Shown here piece after piece: positions 1 through 13,034 of a stretch of 64,000 nucleotides of DNA. Numbering within the stretch: the stretch's first letter is position 1; the number at the start of each line of letters is the position of its first letter. This DNA comes from Apostichopus japonicus. Its lineage: Eukaryota; Echinodermata; Holothuroidea; Aspidochirotida; Stichopodidae. The stretch lies in contig NC_092575.1 of assembly GCF_037975245.1 (NCBI RefSeq), positions 19,113,841 through 19,177,840 on the forward strand. Reading direction: 5' to 3'. The notes under the pieces are model-generated. The model was not told the origin of the DNA. It did not search any database and worked only from the letters and a program-made list of their open reading frames with translations. A program made the position numbers and the translations under genes.

Positions 1-1008
1 CATGAATAAATCTTCTTTGACTAAGTTGTTTTTTTCTCCCTTTTTTTAATTTTTTTATCTGGTGTCCATCATCTGTCACATTTATGTTTCTTTAATTTAC
101 TCTTATCAACTAATGTTTCTATGTTTTTTTTAATTATTTTTTATTATTGTCATCTTTCATGAGGGTAGTCCTGCTCAGTGCAGAAGCACTGCTTTCCAGA
201 GTAGCCCTCAACAAATGTCATTTGAGCAGACACCTTTGAAACTGGCTATCTTGGTAACTCAGTTGTGATGGGAATGGTGGTGGATGGGTAGTTTTTGGTC
301 AGGCATTTGTGTGTTGGGATAGAGTATACGGGGTGGTGGGGGTGTTGTTCTATTTGGGGGGGGGGTTATATTGCTTTTACATACTGTAATATTTCTTTCT
401 AATACTTTAATTATAGGGAGTAAGGCACTTCATCAAGTCTCTTCAATCACTCTCTTCTTACCCCCTATTATTGATTATTGTGAAAATTAAATGCAAGATG
501 TGAGACACATATAGATGAAATGAAATTGGTCAGTCTAGTCTTACCATCTACTATAGAACCTTGCACAAGGATGCTACTTGGGTGGTGGCGTAGGAGGGGA
601 TGAGAGTGGATTACATGGAGCCTGGTCCCATCCCCCACCCCCTCTAATAAAAAAAAAATATTTAAAAAAAATAGTAATATGGTTGTGATATCCAGATACC
701 CCACAAAATTATGTTTTATAGGTCATTAGTGTTACTGCCAATTCTAATCTATTAGAATGTTCTACAAGTCTTGGAAATGACTTTCTGGGGGTTCCACAGA
801 CTCTCATGTTATTCCCAGACAATAAAGTAGTGTTCAACTAGACGGGGATTTCGACATAAAAGCTTACTTGTTATAATTGTTGAAAATTTAATGGAACAAA
901 CTTTTTCCAAAATTGCAATTAAAAGAGAGAAAAACAAGAAAGAAAGGAAACAAGTAATATAACAATAATAATAATAATAATAAGAAGAATAAGCCGCTGT
1001 TATTTTTA
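1..1008. other. Intergenic, no gene seen
   Basis: Low-complexity T-rich and G-run sequence. Short open frames only, none with splice sites or recognisable protein. Confidence 0.7.
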
Positions 1009-1285
1009 CGACGCTTAAGCGACCACAAATGTGGGAGAAACCTGCAAGGGCTTATGGATTACAACTTACACTTCAGGTGGCTTCCAATTCAACATTTAAA
1101 CTCAAATTTGGAATCTTTTCAAGTTTGAAAGTCATTTCTGATGGGAAAACCGTAGATTGCTCTTGGATGAAAAACCCACCTTACTATAATGACCCGGCCG
1201 GCAATCGAACCCGAAACCTCCCGATTGCTAAGCCTCATATAAGGGAGTGCAGGCTATTAAAACCTAACCCATTCGTTGTAGACCT
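1009..1285 (-). mobile_element. tRNA-derived SINE, copy 1 (family A)
   Basis: About 80% similar to 49483-49737 over most of its length (shared GCAAGGGCTTATGGATTACA, TTTAAACTCAAATTTGGAA, GATGGGAAAACC). On the minus strand the head carries a B-box-like GGGTTCGATTGC preceded by GGCTTAGCAATCGGG. The A-box side is worn. An (ATA)n tail lies at 965-984. Confidence 0.8.
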
Positions 1286-2629
1286 GTCTATACTGCAACA
1301 TAGGGGAGAGAATGTGTAGTCCCAGGGAACAAAACTGTAAAGGCTATATCGTAGATCTTGACAAAAATGTGGGGAATTTTAACAATGTAGGGTAGTCTAA
1401 CCCTGACTAACCCTCCTCAATGTTTGATTCAAAGAGTTACACAAAGCTTGCTTGTTATAAAGACTTATAAAAAAAAAAATTAAATGGAACTTTCAATAGA
1501 ACAAGCTGAAAGGTTACCAGCTTTGCCCCCATAGAGTATCTATGTAACTTTGATTTGGGTGAATTTACTGCCAGGGTTTTACTTGTTTGGAGACTACTGG
1601 AGCTAGGGTTATATAGGCTTGCACCCACTGCTTGAAGGTCACTCATTGACTGGTTCCTCAAATATGCTAGCAAATCAAACAATGGTCTTTGAAAGCACAT
1701 ATATGAATTCAAGATATATTTTACTGCTACCCTCATTTGCATTTTGCCCCATTGTGACATATACATCAAAGTAATTTAATATAAACATTGCTGACTGTCA
1801 CAGAGATCCTGCACTGGGAGACAGAGGTGGGTGTGGGGGGGGGGGTGGGGGATCAAAGAGGACATGCATGGTCCTCACACCTCACAAACATTTCAAAGTA
1901 ATGATTTTAATCCAAGTTTCCACACCACTGAACATGAAGACTGTTCTCTAGCATTCCAACCCAACCCCACTTTTGTCCAACCTTCCATCCAGAAAAGAGT
2001 ATCAATCGCTACACGAAACTAGGACAGGTTTTTTGTAGAATTGTAGCAATTATAGCATGATAAACTTTTAGGGAATAATATTGATGACTGTTGAAGTTGG
2101 TGGATTTACACTTTGTTGCTTCCTTCCTGAACAGATTGTTCAAGAAATGTCTTGATTATCATTACACACTTCATTTGTAAAGCAACTTGGCTCCATTTCT
2201 GGGGACAAACATTTACAAACTTTGCTTCCTTTAGCTTCCCCGTGAAATTCCCTTCAAGAAAATGAAAGCAATGTTCTACATGACATACTATCAAGTATGA
2301 ATAATTTGTGTTTTTACCCAAAACTTGCAAAGCAGCTGGGAAAACTACTGTAGCTCTACAAATTCATATGATTATAACAATAATTTCTGCCCTCATTTTT
2401 GTACGAAAATTAGTTGGATGTCGGGTATAATGTTACCATGCAAATAGTTAACGACTGCCTTGAAAATGGTCATAGAAATAAAAGCCTGTTCTCTTGACCA
2501 TTAATGCAACATTCTACATTGACATGATAATTTTACATTTATGACGATTAATACAAAATAGCCACAATGCATTTAAATTACAACACAAACAATATTATGG
2601 TTTTGAAATAATATCCTTTCAAGATATTC

Positions 2630-2990
2630 ATGGCTCAAAAATATTTGTCTACCCAGGAAAAACACACAACTATTCTGCAAAATGACAGAAATGATATATC
2701 AACTACTACTAGTTACTGAAAGAAAAAAAGAAAGATATAAAGAGCAATAAAGAAAGTTAACTAACTTAATAAATTTTGAAAGAAAAATATTAGTCCACCC
2801 AGAACAACATACAAATCACCCCCAAAAACGACTATTCTGCAAAATGACAGAAATTTTATCTCCATTACAAAAAACAAAACAAAAAAAATTTACTTAATAA
2901 ATATCAAAAGAAAATTATTTGTCTATCCAGGATAAAACAAACACAAATTATCCCCCAAAACCAACTATACCGCAAAATTGAAAAAAAAAA
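2630..2990. repeat. Diverged tandem repeat, three copies of about 150 bp
   Basis: Each copy contains a version of ATTTGTCTACCCAGGA and of ACTATTCTGCAAAATGACAG, joined by A-rich sequence with TTACTTAATAAAT. Confidence 0.8.
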
Positions 2991-3329
2991 AATGGTATTA
3001 TAGGAGATCAAACAGTAATTTTAACTATTTTATACCGTAGCGAAGGATTGAAGGAAAAAAACTGGTCCCTGGTTAGGGCCTCCAGCACTAATTGTATTGC
3101 CCAGCCCCCACAACCAACAAAGGATGACAGACTCAAAGCAGACAAGGAATCCTTTCTTTTGAAAGAAATAATTGTATAAACCTACAATGGGTCTCGGGTT
3201 AAAAATTGTCAGTGGGTACTTTCTGTAGACTTCAGAAAATAAATCTCTCTCTTGGTCTTTAGATCATGGCTGAGATGTTAAGACAGCCCAATCAATTTCT
3301 GGCTTCAAAAACTTTTCACTCTTTTTCTT

Positions 3330-3905
3330 TTCATTCCATAAGATAGTGGAGGGACTGGAGGAGATTAAGAGATGGATTAGGATCCCAGGTTGATAGGTGT
3401 CCAATGTGGACTGGGTGCAGCAGAGTAACCCACCTTGGAACTTTATTAAGAAAGGAATTTAAACCAGTGACCTCTGGGTTACAAGCCCGGTCAGTGGCGG
3501 AGCGTCCATACAGTCAGGGAGGGGCGGATGCCCCCCCCTGACGGACTCAAATGGACTGCTGGCGCCCTTTTCAGCTTTTTACCACTTTTTACTTATTCGC
3601 GATTATTGACTTTTTCATTGCGCTCTCATCAACCTATCGACATTTGTCACATTTTGTTGGCGATGACACCTATTTATTCTTTGTTTATCTGCAAATTAGC
3701 AAGGCCCGGAAAGGGTCATTTCTGGCAATCTAGGGAGAATCTTTACTCAAAAAGTTTTTGTACACTCCGCGCCAACCTGTGGTGGCGCTCTGCTTAGATA
3801 GTGTCAAAAGCGCCCCTACAGACCATTCTCGCCCCCCCCGACCAATACCCCTAGCTCCACCACTGAGCCCCGTGCCCGACCAACTGAGCTATCCAGCCCT
3901 CCTAT
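3330..3905 (-). mobile_element. tRNA-Thr-derived SINE, split by an inserted MITE
   Basis: Leaving out 3492-3873, the minus strand reads GATAGCTCAGTTGGTCGGGC, then an anticodon-arm segment GGGCTTGTAACCC (anticodon TGT, Thr), then GGTTTAAATTCC as B box. This is a clear tRNA-Thr-like head followed by an unrelated body toward 3330. It is not a functional tRNA gene, because the head is interrupted and fused to a body. Confidence 0.8.
3492..3865. mobile_element. hAT-like MITE, 374 bp, inside the tRNA-Thr SINE
   Basis: The ends CAGTGGCGGAGC and (as complement of the right end) CAGTGGTGGAGC form terminal inverted repeats. It is flanked by 8-bp repeats AGCCCGGT (3484-3491) and AGCCCCGT (3866-3873), one mismatch. 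An 8-bp target duplication and CAGTGGCG ends are typical of hAT elements. Confidence 0.8.
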
Positions 3906-6900
3906 ATGCCCATTTCATTTCTGGGGGGGGGGGGGAATGGAAGCCACTGTACCTTGCTTAATATTTTGTTACCAGGGATCAACGTTCAAGTTTCAATGGA
4001 TACCAACCTAGAAAAGGGCAGGGAATGGATTTCTATATATCTATATTTATAAGTATAAAAAGAATAATTGAATGCCAAATTTTATTCTCTAGCCATCAAT
4101 TTCTTTGTTCTTTTTCATTGTCTAAAATTTCCCCCATCAGTTTTCCATTGTTTCATTTAATTATATCATAAAAAAATATCATATAATATTATAACATAAT
4201 AATAGAATATAATATATTACAAAAACTGCAATTAGCAAACTTGCCGACTAAGACATCCATTGGCTCTTCAGACACCTCATTATCGCATAGTGGCAATGAT
4301 TGAAAGGTTAGTATTGCATACATTGCAAAGAAAAATGAATCCATGCACAAAAGAATTCATTTTTTACTTTGTGTATCTCTTTCACAATCAAGTACATTTC
4401 CTAAGGATATGTGCTAGTGCAGGAGTTTGAATTTCGGTTACCTGTCAATGTTGTTTTGTTGATAACATCCCCCTTTCCAGGTCAATTACAAGTCTAAGTT
4501 ATTCAGCTGCCTGTGATGTGTAGAATCAGGAACCTGACAAAAATGTTGGAAATATTAGGAAAGGGACTGGGGAGAGGGGGGGGGAGGTAAGGGAGGGGGA
4601 AGATTCGGATAAACATGCAGTGGTGGTGAAATAGATCACTCTGGGAACAACACGCCAGCCTGAAAACCACCTAGCTGTAAAAATGATCAGGTGGTCCATT
4701 TTCCTCTGCCTTCCCCCTCCAACCCCTTTGTCAGGGGCCCTGAATATATAATATCTTTTAACTGAGCATGCTCGGTGGTTTTTCACCTCTCTTACTGAGG
4801 TATGATATTGCTCTGTATATCAACTTTTTGCAGACCTAGAAGGAATAAATTAAGAAATAAAAAGAAAATCTTGTTTTGTTTTTGCAGTGCCAGCTCTATT
4901 AGCAAAAGAAGAAAATACTTAAAATACCATGCAAGAGGGGGTGGGGGGGGGGGTGGGAGAGGGGGAGGATGTGTCATAAATATCTAAAAATTGCTGTGCT
5001 CTTGACGTAAATTCCATTCTCACATGGTCATTCTGCATTTTGTTTTAATTACAGTACTTTAACAGCAACTATTTAGTTTTATCATTGCTGCACATACTCA
5101 TGTTGTAAGTTGTAACATCTGGAAACATGTGGGTGCCGTGATTTAAAATGGAAGCAATTTATGTCATTGCCATGGAAAGCATACACCGACAACTGACAAA
5201 ACCGAGACTACGATTGTACCAAGGTATACGAATACATGCTGCAGCTACAGTACATACATCACAGGGTAACCATTCTATTTGATAAAACAACGCAACAATA
5301 ACTTTTACAAAAGTACCTTTAAGTACCTCATTAGTTTTACTAAAATTGTACTATAATCTTGGACTATATTTGAAAGTTTTGGTAGTCTTGCTAGAAACAC
5401 TGGGGAACTAGACAATTTCGGCCGGACAATGGGGGAAATACACCACTTCGGCTTTCAAGTTTAACTTTGCTAAAATTGTCAGCAGTGACAGGTGGATAAT
5501 CAACAGCAATTAGAAGTCTATTCATAAATAAAAGAAACACATTTCCCCCTTTGGTTTCGAGGACGACTAATTAAAGCAGGGATTACGTCAACTTCAATGT
5601 CACCTGATCGACCATCACGAGACCGCAGTTCACAACTTGAACAGAAGAGGAAGTGTTCGGAGAGTGGAAAAATAAATTAGGAACCCTCGGTACAATTGTC
5701 TGAATAAATACGAACGGACTGCAAGATAATAGATCATTGTCAGTGAGACTCACATGTAAAAACCTCAAAATTTTAAGTGAAACTAAGGACAAGGAAGGAT
5801 GACGATGAGAAGGATGAGAAGGGATTTAAAGGGATATTATTTGCGAGAGACAATATCAATATTATTTTGAAGAGAAAAAATATATATTCCACTCTGTTAG
5901 TTGAGAGAAAAACCCCATCTCATCTCATCCCTAACTCAAGATATGTGTTTGATTGAATGTAAACCTATTTTGGACTGGGGCAAATCTTTAAATTGACTCC
6001 AGGAAATGAATGACATTCAATAACTCTATGGTCTGTGATGTGGTCAGTCTAGACAGTAGACAGCTCTTCAAATCTTCTTATTGATTTATCCCTTGAAACT
6101 TGACACATTTTGGAATTTTCTCTTAGCTATATAAAAAAAAATTGGAGCTCTGTCTAGTTTAGAATTTCATCAAAATGCTACTGTTTTGTGGAAATAATAT
6201 TTTCCCAGGTTGTGAATGAATGTCGGAAAATTTTTACAGAGCTTAATTAAACAGATCATTTTACAGCTCAATCGCCGTACTAATGACATCAATTCACTCT
6301 CGAATCTGATGCCAGATGTAAATTGAGAAATAATACAAATTTTTCCAAAAAATTGACATCTTCACAATACAATATGAATGGGACTTTGACAGATTTCTAG
6401 CAAATTTTGCTACAGAAACTTTGGTCACAAGAAGATCTCTTTAGTTATGCTACTAATGAATAATTTGTCAACTTTTGTGTGGAAAGGAGAGTAGCCCTGG
6501 GGTGAAGGGGGGGTACCAAGGGAAGGAGGAGCAGACATCAGGTGAAATAAAAGAAGTTATGGAAATGAAACAAGCTAAAGCACTTAAACAAAGGTTTACC
6601 TGAAAACTGAAACCTGGCAACTTGCTAACTAATTCCAATGGATAAACTATCTTAATGATGATAATCTGATGATAATCTGATAACTGACTTATTTCTTTAA
6701 ACTTATCCAGGCTAGGTATAAAAGACAAACAAGGAAGTCCACAAGACTGAGACATGGCCATCAGCTCAGGATTATGTAAAAATAAAAAGAAAGTAGAGCT
6801 TTCAAAGCTTCTACAACTTTGTGAACTATGTCCACACAATGGTTAACTTTGGCCACAAAACTAGGAAACTAACAGAAATTGCTTTCTTCAATCAAGCAAC

Positions 6901-8159
6901 CAATCAGAAAACATTTATACAGCGCCAATATCAACAACAGTTGTTCAAAGGCGCTTCATAGTTGAGGTTTTTTCCTTGGTGAATCCTGTAACAGTGGTAT
7001 CCCGGGGCTAGCCACAACCCAGACATTTGTGAGGCATAAAAATCCCCCGAAATATAACCTAATTTATAAAAAAAAATTGGGGGGGGGAGGTGGGAAAATC
7101 CACATTTTTGACAAGTAGTGAGCTGACTGTCAGATTTTCCGAGAAACACTGTTAACCATTCAAATATAGTTTTCTGCTTGCCAGGTTGCAACCAAACTTG
7201 TCAAACCATAGTTTTAGAAGCATGGGAATTGATAATTGTTTGTCACAAATGTTAAATGAAAAAAGGATTGGCCTACTGGCAACTGCCAATAACATCCAAT
7301 TATTCTTTGCTATATATACAGCGATCTGTGCTGTTTGCATTTTCTCAGATATAAATACATGTACATAAAATATTTTTGTCTTTTGGGCCACACTGAAATT
7401 ATGGACCCAATCTATGGACCACAACATCAAAATGTTTGTACCTATTCCCATAAATAGAAGAGGCCCCCCCTCCCCCCACAAAAAGAAGATTGTCACAAAT
7501 TTACTTAATACTATGCAATTTCCAATGCTGTCATAGAAATGTAGACAGGAATGTGTAAAGATCGATTCTTAATCATAATATCACCATTTCAGCAAATACC
7601 TAAGCAGTTTCTTTTGTCAAGTACAAAAGTCCCCCCTTCAATAGCCTACTATTCATTTTGGTTTGTGTGCAGAATAGTAAACCACCTCTGGGTGTTGGCA
7701 AACAATTAAATACAAAGAAGGCTATGCCTACTACAGCTACCACAACGACATCAAAGGCGGTGTATGTATCTGGTCCTAGGTGTGTTAAATATTTGAATAT
7801 TTTTTTGTTGTGACAATAGTTACAAGAAACAATCATGTTTTCGTTTAAATTTCAGTACTGTGTAGTCACGTAACAGTATTTGAAAGAGGGAAACTTAAAT
7901 GTTATGAACATATAGAAAACAGCCTACAGTGAGTCAGGCTGTAACCTTTGATGCATGCTTCCTTTCACCAATCATAATAAAAACTGTATGTCCACATCCA
8001 CATAACCAAAAAAATATCCCATGCACTCGACAAAAGGTTGTAAAACTTTCCCATGCATATCACAAAGATCTAACAATACTTGATGTCACACAACAGAAGG
8101 CATCGTCTGTTAAACCAACTCTTGTCAATAAGTTAGGGTAATACCTGCCATTCTGTACC
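3906..8159. other. Intergenic, no gene seen
   Basis: AT-rich with several poly-G tracts (4575-4600, 4936-4968, 7080-7092). The longest frames (6468-6839 and 7152-7496, minus) have no splice context or recognisable motif. Confidence 0.65.
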
Positions 8160-8285
8160 TCACACTTTCATGCACCTCTTCATATGAGGGAGCTATTCAT
8201 GTAAAGCGCATATGAATATATATATGCTATAGTATTTGCGCTATATAAGGAACCATAATAATAATAATAATAATAATTCCAATAT
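8160..8285. mobile_element. Dispersed-repeat 3' fragment with (AAT)n tail
   Basis: TTTGCGCTATATAAGGAACC followed by nine ATA/AAT units is a familiar end of SINE-like elements in marine invertebrates. No head is seen. A possible related fragment with TACAGCGCC..AGGCGCTTCATA lies at 6917-6960. Confidence 0.45.
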
Positions 8286-9192
8286 GGGCCAACCATAGTG
8301 TAAACGCTACAAATAATGACACAGTGTGGAAAGGTCTTCCTTTTTGTTCATTTTAATGATGATACACACTGCTCCTTTAAGGTGATTATATATGGTCTCA
8401 GGCTTGTTAAGAAGCTACTGTATACACACTACTCCTTTAAAGGTGATTATTGTATCTCAGACTCTCAGATTAATAATCCCATTGCAGGGCAAGAATGAAC
8501 TAATAACAAATAAATGCTTCTTGACATAGAGGTTAGAAGGAATTCACATTCATTTATTTGCAGATTTCTCAATGCCGAAATTCGCGAATTTTAGGGATAA
8601 TAATGATGACAAACATACGTTTAAGGATGATCCAAATTTGGGCTCAAAATTAAGCACAAAGCAAGGTGTATCCACTCTGAATATTACTTTAATTGGGGCT
8701 AAACAATGGAAAAGTGCACTGACTCTCAAAATATAAATACCAAACATAATGTATAATATACATTGTCAGTGTCTTTGAAAGTGCTCTTAGCAACAAACAG
8801 ACATTCTATATAAGCATATATCTGATACTGGAGAGATTTTATGTCCCTTTTTTCATTTTGCTGAAATTTCCATTCATCATACCCCTTTGCTTGTATTTCC
8901 CTTTTCAATGGTGGTGTCAATAAACCATCAGATATCATTGAAGTTATTCAACCATACATTGGTTGGATGCGAAATTATGAGAGTTTTACTGCAAAAATTG
9001 GCCTAATTTTGGACACCAAAATGTGACATTATGAAAATGGCTGTAATTGAGATGCACTTTTCTTAGTTTTTCCCATGTTATTATGCCTTGACTTGGCATT
9101 TTCTATTCAAGTGAAAGCAGAGCTTCAATTACACTTGCAAATTTCAGTCACCCATGCTCATCAACTGCTGAAAAATAAAGATCTTCATCTTT

Positions 9193-10165
9193 GTTAACGT
9201 ACATATTTTTGGTGTCCTCCTGCATCACATACGTTAACTGGTGGCAACTTTTCATGATTATAACCTAATCACACACTGCACAGTAGTGTACAAGGGGTTG
9301 CAAGTCCCAGAAACTCACTACTCATGCTGAGAATAGGTCTAATGGCATCTCAGAGGACAAATTCATTCCAAAATACATGTGAAAAAAACTTGTTATTGGT
9401 TGTTAAACTGTACAAATTGTTCGGTGTCCTCAACATAACGTACGTTAAATGGGCATTATTTCACTATCAACTGATAGTTTTGAATATCAAAACATTTTTA
9501 ACTGATCAACACCCCACATACTGTACACTGATAGTAAACAATTCTTTCACTGCTAGCAGTTCAATTCCTCTGTATCAGTCACAATTTGTGTGTGGTGTCC
9601 TCATTTCTAGCCTGCATAACATACGTTAACTGTGAAAATCTATTTTAGGCCCATGTCAGGAATTCTCACAGAATATTCAACTCACTTAATATTTCACCAT
9701 GTTTGAAATAGAATTAAACTATTTCCATAATCCAATGAGTCTAAAACATGGTTTTAGAACATCTGTTAACGTATGTGATGGTGTCTCATTTTTTGGTGTC
9801 TTCATAACATACGTTAACAATATGCACTTTGAATGTAAATTATTGAGAAGACTGAGAACTTCCATGCTAGGAAACACTTCATTCCATGTAGTTCTAAGGT
9901 ACTCTATCTAACTAGTTGATGAAATTTGTCATTGAGCCAGTGGCTAGTTTCTTTAACTCCAAATTCCTGTTGAGTTGTTAACATATGTTATGGTGTCCTA
10001 AATGATCAGCCTCATTAACTTACAATGGAATGTGATAAGAACTTCAATTTTTTGTTTGTGTCATAAGATATCATTTGACATTGCTCATATATATTCCCCT
10101 TCACTTTAATGGACAAGGGGCTATGTTTATAGACAACTGTAGGACACCGAGTCACATACGTTAAC
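9193..10165. repeat. Cluster of spaced GTTAAC / GGTGTCC hairpin motifs
   Basis: Arms of the form GTTAACGTATGTGATG and its complement CATAACATACGTTAAC recur with GGTGTCC next to them at 9193-9238, 9423-9448, 9594-9630, 9765-9818, 9977-9998 and 10142-10165 (reverse orientation). Intervals are 150-230 bp and the sequence between is not obviously similar. A lone GGACACC at 9011 may be a further degraded copy. Confidence 0.85.
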
Positions 10166-10169
10166 ATCA

Positions 10170-11130
10170 TCACTTGTCCTTTTTATTTGCCTCAAATCCA
10201 CCTTTCTTAATACTGTATTATCTTTAAACATGACTAATTGTGTTCGACATTCACCGGAGAACCAGAATCAGCACTCAAATAGATACCTTTGTGTAATTCA
10301 TTTTTGAACATGCATGTCACACTTTAGTAACCCAGTATCAAATAATGACTTATATATAAAGCCCCTCCAAAACAAGTAGTTTCCCTAGGGAACTATGCAT
10401 GCTATAAAATGAAGTCTAGAAGCTGTTATTTCAAAACTGAAGGATTGTCAGGAATGATCACATGGTACCATATCAGCCAATCAGAGCCAAGATTGCAAAA
10501 CAACGGTCAGTAGAAAAGCAGTTACTGACTGTATCCAGTCAAAAGTTGCCAAACATTTTACTGACAACAAGCCGAACAGCGAGTCAATTCTCAAATTCTT
10601 AATCGTCCCTAATCTTTGAAATGAATAAAATAGATAAAACGATTTCATTTTGAAGTAAAGACTACTCTAGGTCTGCTATCACCATGGCGATGTTGTTGAA
10701 GCTTAGTTTAAACTTTCTTTTCAGCATGTATACAATTTAAGATAGAGGGTGCGTGCACGACACTCCAAAGTGATATAAACATACTTGTTTTAACTTGAAT
10801 TTGAATCCCATGTTCGAAACTATTTTACAATCCTCGATTGGAGTGACCGGTAACTCTTTTTGCCTGACTATTAATGTAGATTCAGGTTTACAATTTCCTT
10901 AAATTAAAGGGTGTGAATTAAAGGGTGTGAAGACTCACCCAAAAAGAAACGTCTAATGCCGGTAATCTGACCTAGTTTCGAATGAGGTGTAACAGAAGTG
11001 TTAGACACCACCATTGATCCCAGAAAATACACACACACACAGCTTGCTACCATCAGTAATTAGACACTAGTGTACAGTCAGTACATACAGCTGCGGTCAA
11101 TACCCACAGCACAGTGTACAAACAATACAG
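10170..11130. other. Intergenic, no gene seen
   Basis: Unique-looking sequence. A short CACACACAC run lies at 11031. Confidence 0.6.
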
Positions 11131-11133
11131 CGA

Positions 11134-11450
11134 TGGACATCTCAGGTCCAGCTAAAGATAAAAAGGTATCACGTTTCATTACTGTACAGTACTGTCTGCA
11201 TTTTGTAGTGACACAAACGAAACGTCACTTGCAAGCAACAGAAAGTTAACTTTTTCAGATGGACGCACACGGTTTGAAGCGAGTCTTCAATGACTTTAAT
11301 GACACAAAGCTGACCATCTATTGGACCAAGCAGCCCTTTTCTCTTCCTCTTATGATTCTTGATTCCATTACACAAGACGCTCCTGGCACAATTTTACAGC
11401 TTTATACAGGCAAAAACAAACAAACCCTCCCTCCCCCCCCCCCACAATAA
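11134..11450 (+). CDS. Doubtful two-exon small gene, unknown product
   Basis: An ATG at 11134 opens MDISGPAKDKK, which runs into AAG|gtatca at 11166. A 92-bp gap ends in aactttttcag at 11258. The next segment is in frame (MDAHGLKRVFNDFND, then LTIYWTKQPFSLPLM, then a poly-Pro end) and stops at 11448-11450. Together this would be about 74 residues. I do not recognise the protein. The second segment has gene-like composition, but the tail is low complexity and there is no supporting homology. Confidence 0.25.
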
Positions 11451-12183
11451 AAAATACACCCCAGTATATTTGGAATAATACCTGACAACAATAGAGATTA
11501 GTGACTTTCAAATTTGACACCAAGCACCTTGCCTTTCTTAATCTGCATCCACAGAAATTTTACTGGAATGTTTGGCAACAAAGATGAATAGTGACTACAA
11601 AGCTATATATAAATATTTGTTTTTTGACATTGAGCTACGTATTTTTGTTTAGTTCTGAATGAGATTTGTGATAAATATTTACATATAATTAGTTATCGCT
11701 CAACCTAAACGAAAGAGATCTATTTTGGTTCAGGCATGTGATAACTCACAATAAATAACGAACATTATCAACCATTAACTCCCTGGCGTTACCACGCATC
11801 CTGATTAATCTGGATCATCCCATGTTAGAAATGAAAATATATCGTCTAGACGGCAAAAAAAATAGTCCAGTTTTTCTTTGGGTCTCTGTGACTTTCCAAA
11901 ATATCACACGATCGACATATTTGAAAGAAAAGAAGAAAAAAACATGTGACATTGTACGTGTTCATTGGGTATAAGAACCCCATTTTCAGCAGAAGACTTT
12001 TAAGGTATACATTCATTGTCCTCGACAAATGTCCAGTTATCTGCTAGTCCTACTAGGAATTAACTACGAGTTACAACTCATTTTATTATGTGGAATCCTA
12101 GTAACGTGGAGTGTTAATTGTGCTTCAAGGTAGGTTTTCTCTGTGTGACATGTGTATGTATGGGTGTATACATGTATGTATAT

Positions 12184-12440
12184 TAGATCCTCCTGCAAGC
12201 AGGAACTCGCGAAGAAGCCTCATTGGCTTATCAAAGCCGCAAGCTGACTGAAGTCAGTCTCTTACATTCATATTTAACGTCCATGATTATGAATTGTCAA
12301 TAGTCAACAACTCTGTAACTGGACGACATACATTAGTCTGGGAGTGACTCGAACAGGGGACCTTATGATTGAAAGGCACCGGCGTTAACCACTGAGCTAA
12401 CACTCCACGTGGTGGGTTAACACTGAGCTAACACTCCATG
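12184..12440 (-). mobile_element. tRNA-derived SINE (family B) with duplicated 5' end
   Basis: The minus strand starts GGAGTGTTAGCTCAGTGGTT, an intact A box; GTTCGAGTCACTCC follows as B box and 3' acceptor-like strand. The body (TCCTCCTGCAAGCAGGAACT on plus) is shared with 29537-29620. The first about 25 bp of the head are repeated at 12417-12440. Confidence 0.82.
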
Positions 12441-13034
12441 TCAGTTTAAAACTTTGTGTTTCAGGTGTTAAAGATGACATTGCACATATCGATCATGTTT
12501 TTAACTTCCTCTTTCACTGCTGAGTTTCCAATAACCAGGAAACATCACCTTTTCTAAACACAATACAAAGCTCCACTCAAGCACAAAAGGCTTGAGGGCG
12601 GCGATTGCATAAAAACAACATGCACAGGCCTCGAAATCTGGGCTATTCACTGGCTAGATGCCAACGGATTTCGCAATCTGCTAGTACTGTAGAACAAAAG
12701 AGGCGCTGGCAATATTCTGGCGGCAGATATTGAGAACTTCAACATACGGTATACGTCCGTTAACAAACGTCAGTCAAAGATTCGAAATGATTTCTGTATA
12801 GATACCATTCACCCTGTATTACTGCTTATTATCAGCAGAAACTATTGTGCTGCTCTCAAAAAGCCTGCATAGAAACTGATGTATAATGCAGGAAGATTCC
12901 AATTGATTTCGGGGAGGATTTTTTCTTAATTCTGGCTATTTTGTTTTAGCAACCAATTTACAAAAATTATTAATTAGATGGCAATCCATGGAGTTGCATA
13001 TCTCATCTCTGCTATGATGGAATGGACCTACATT

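Noticed and set aside
3474-3905. tRNA-Thr gene candidate
   Set aside because: Interrupted by 374 bp of a MITE and joined to a SINE body.
12029-12130. ATG with a hydrophobic signal-like stretch ending in a gtaggt donor (plus)
   Set aside because: Attractive as a secreted-protein first exon, but no in-phase downstream exon or promoter support was found.
12330-12410. tRNA-like sequence that might be a functional tRNA gene
   Set aside because: It is fused to a body shared with another locus and has a duplicated 5' end, so it is a SINE head.
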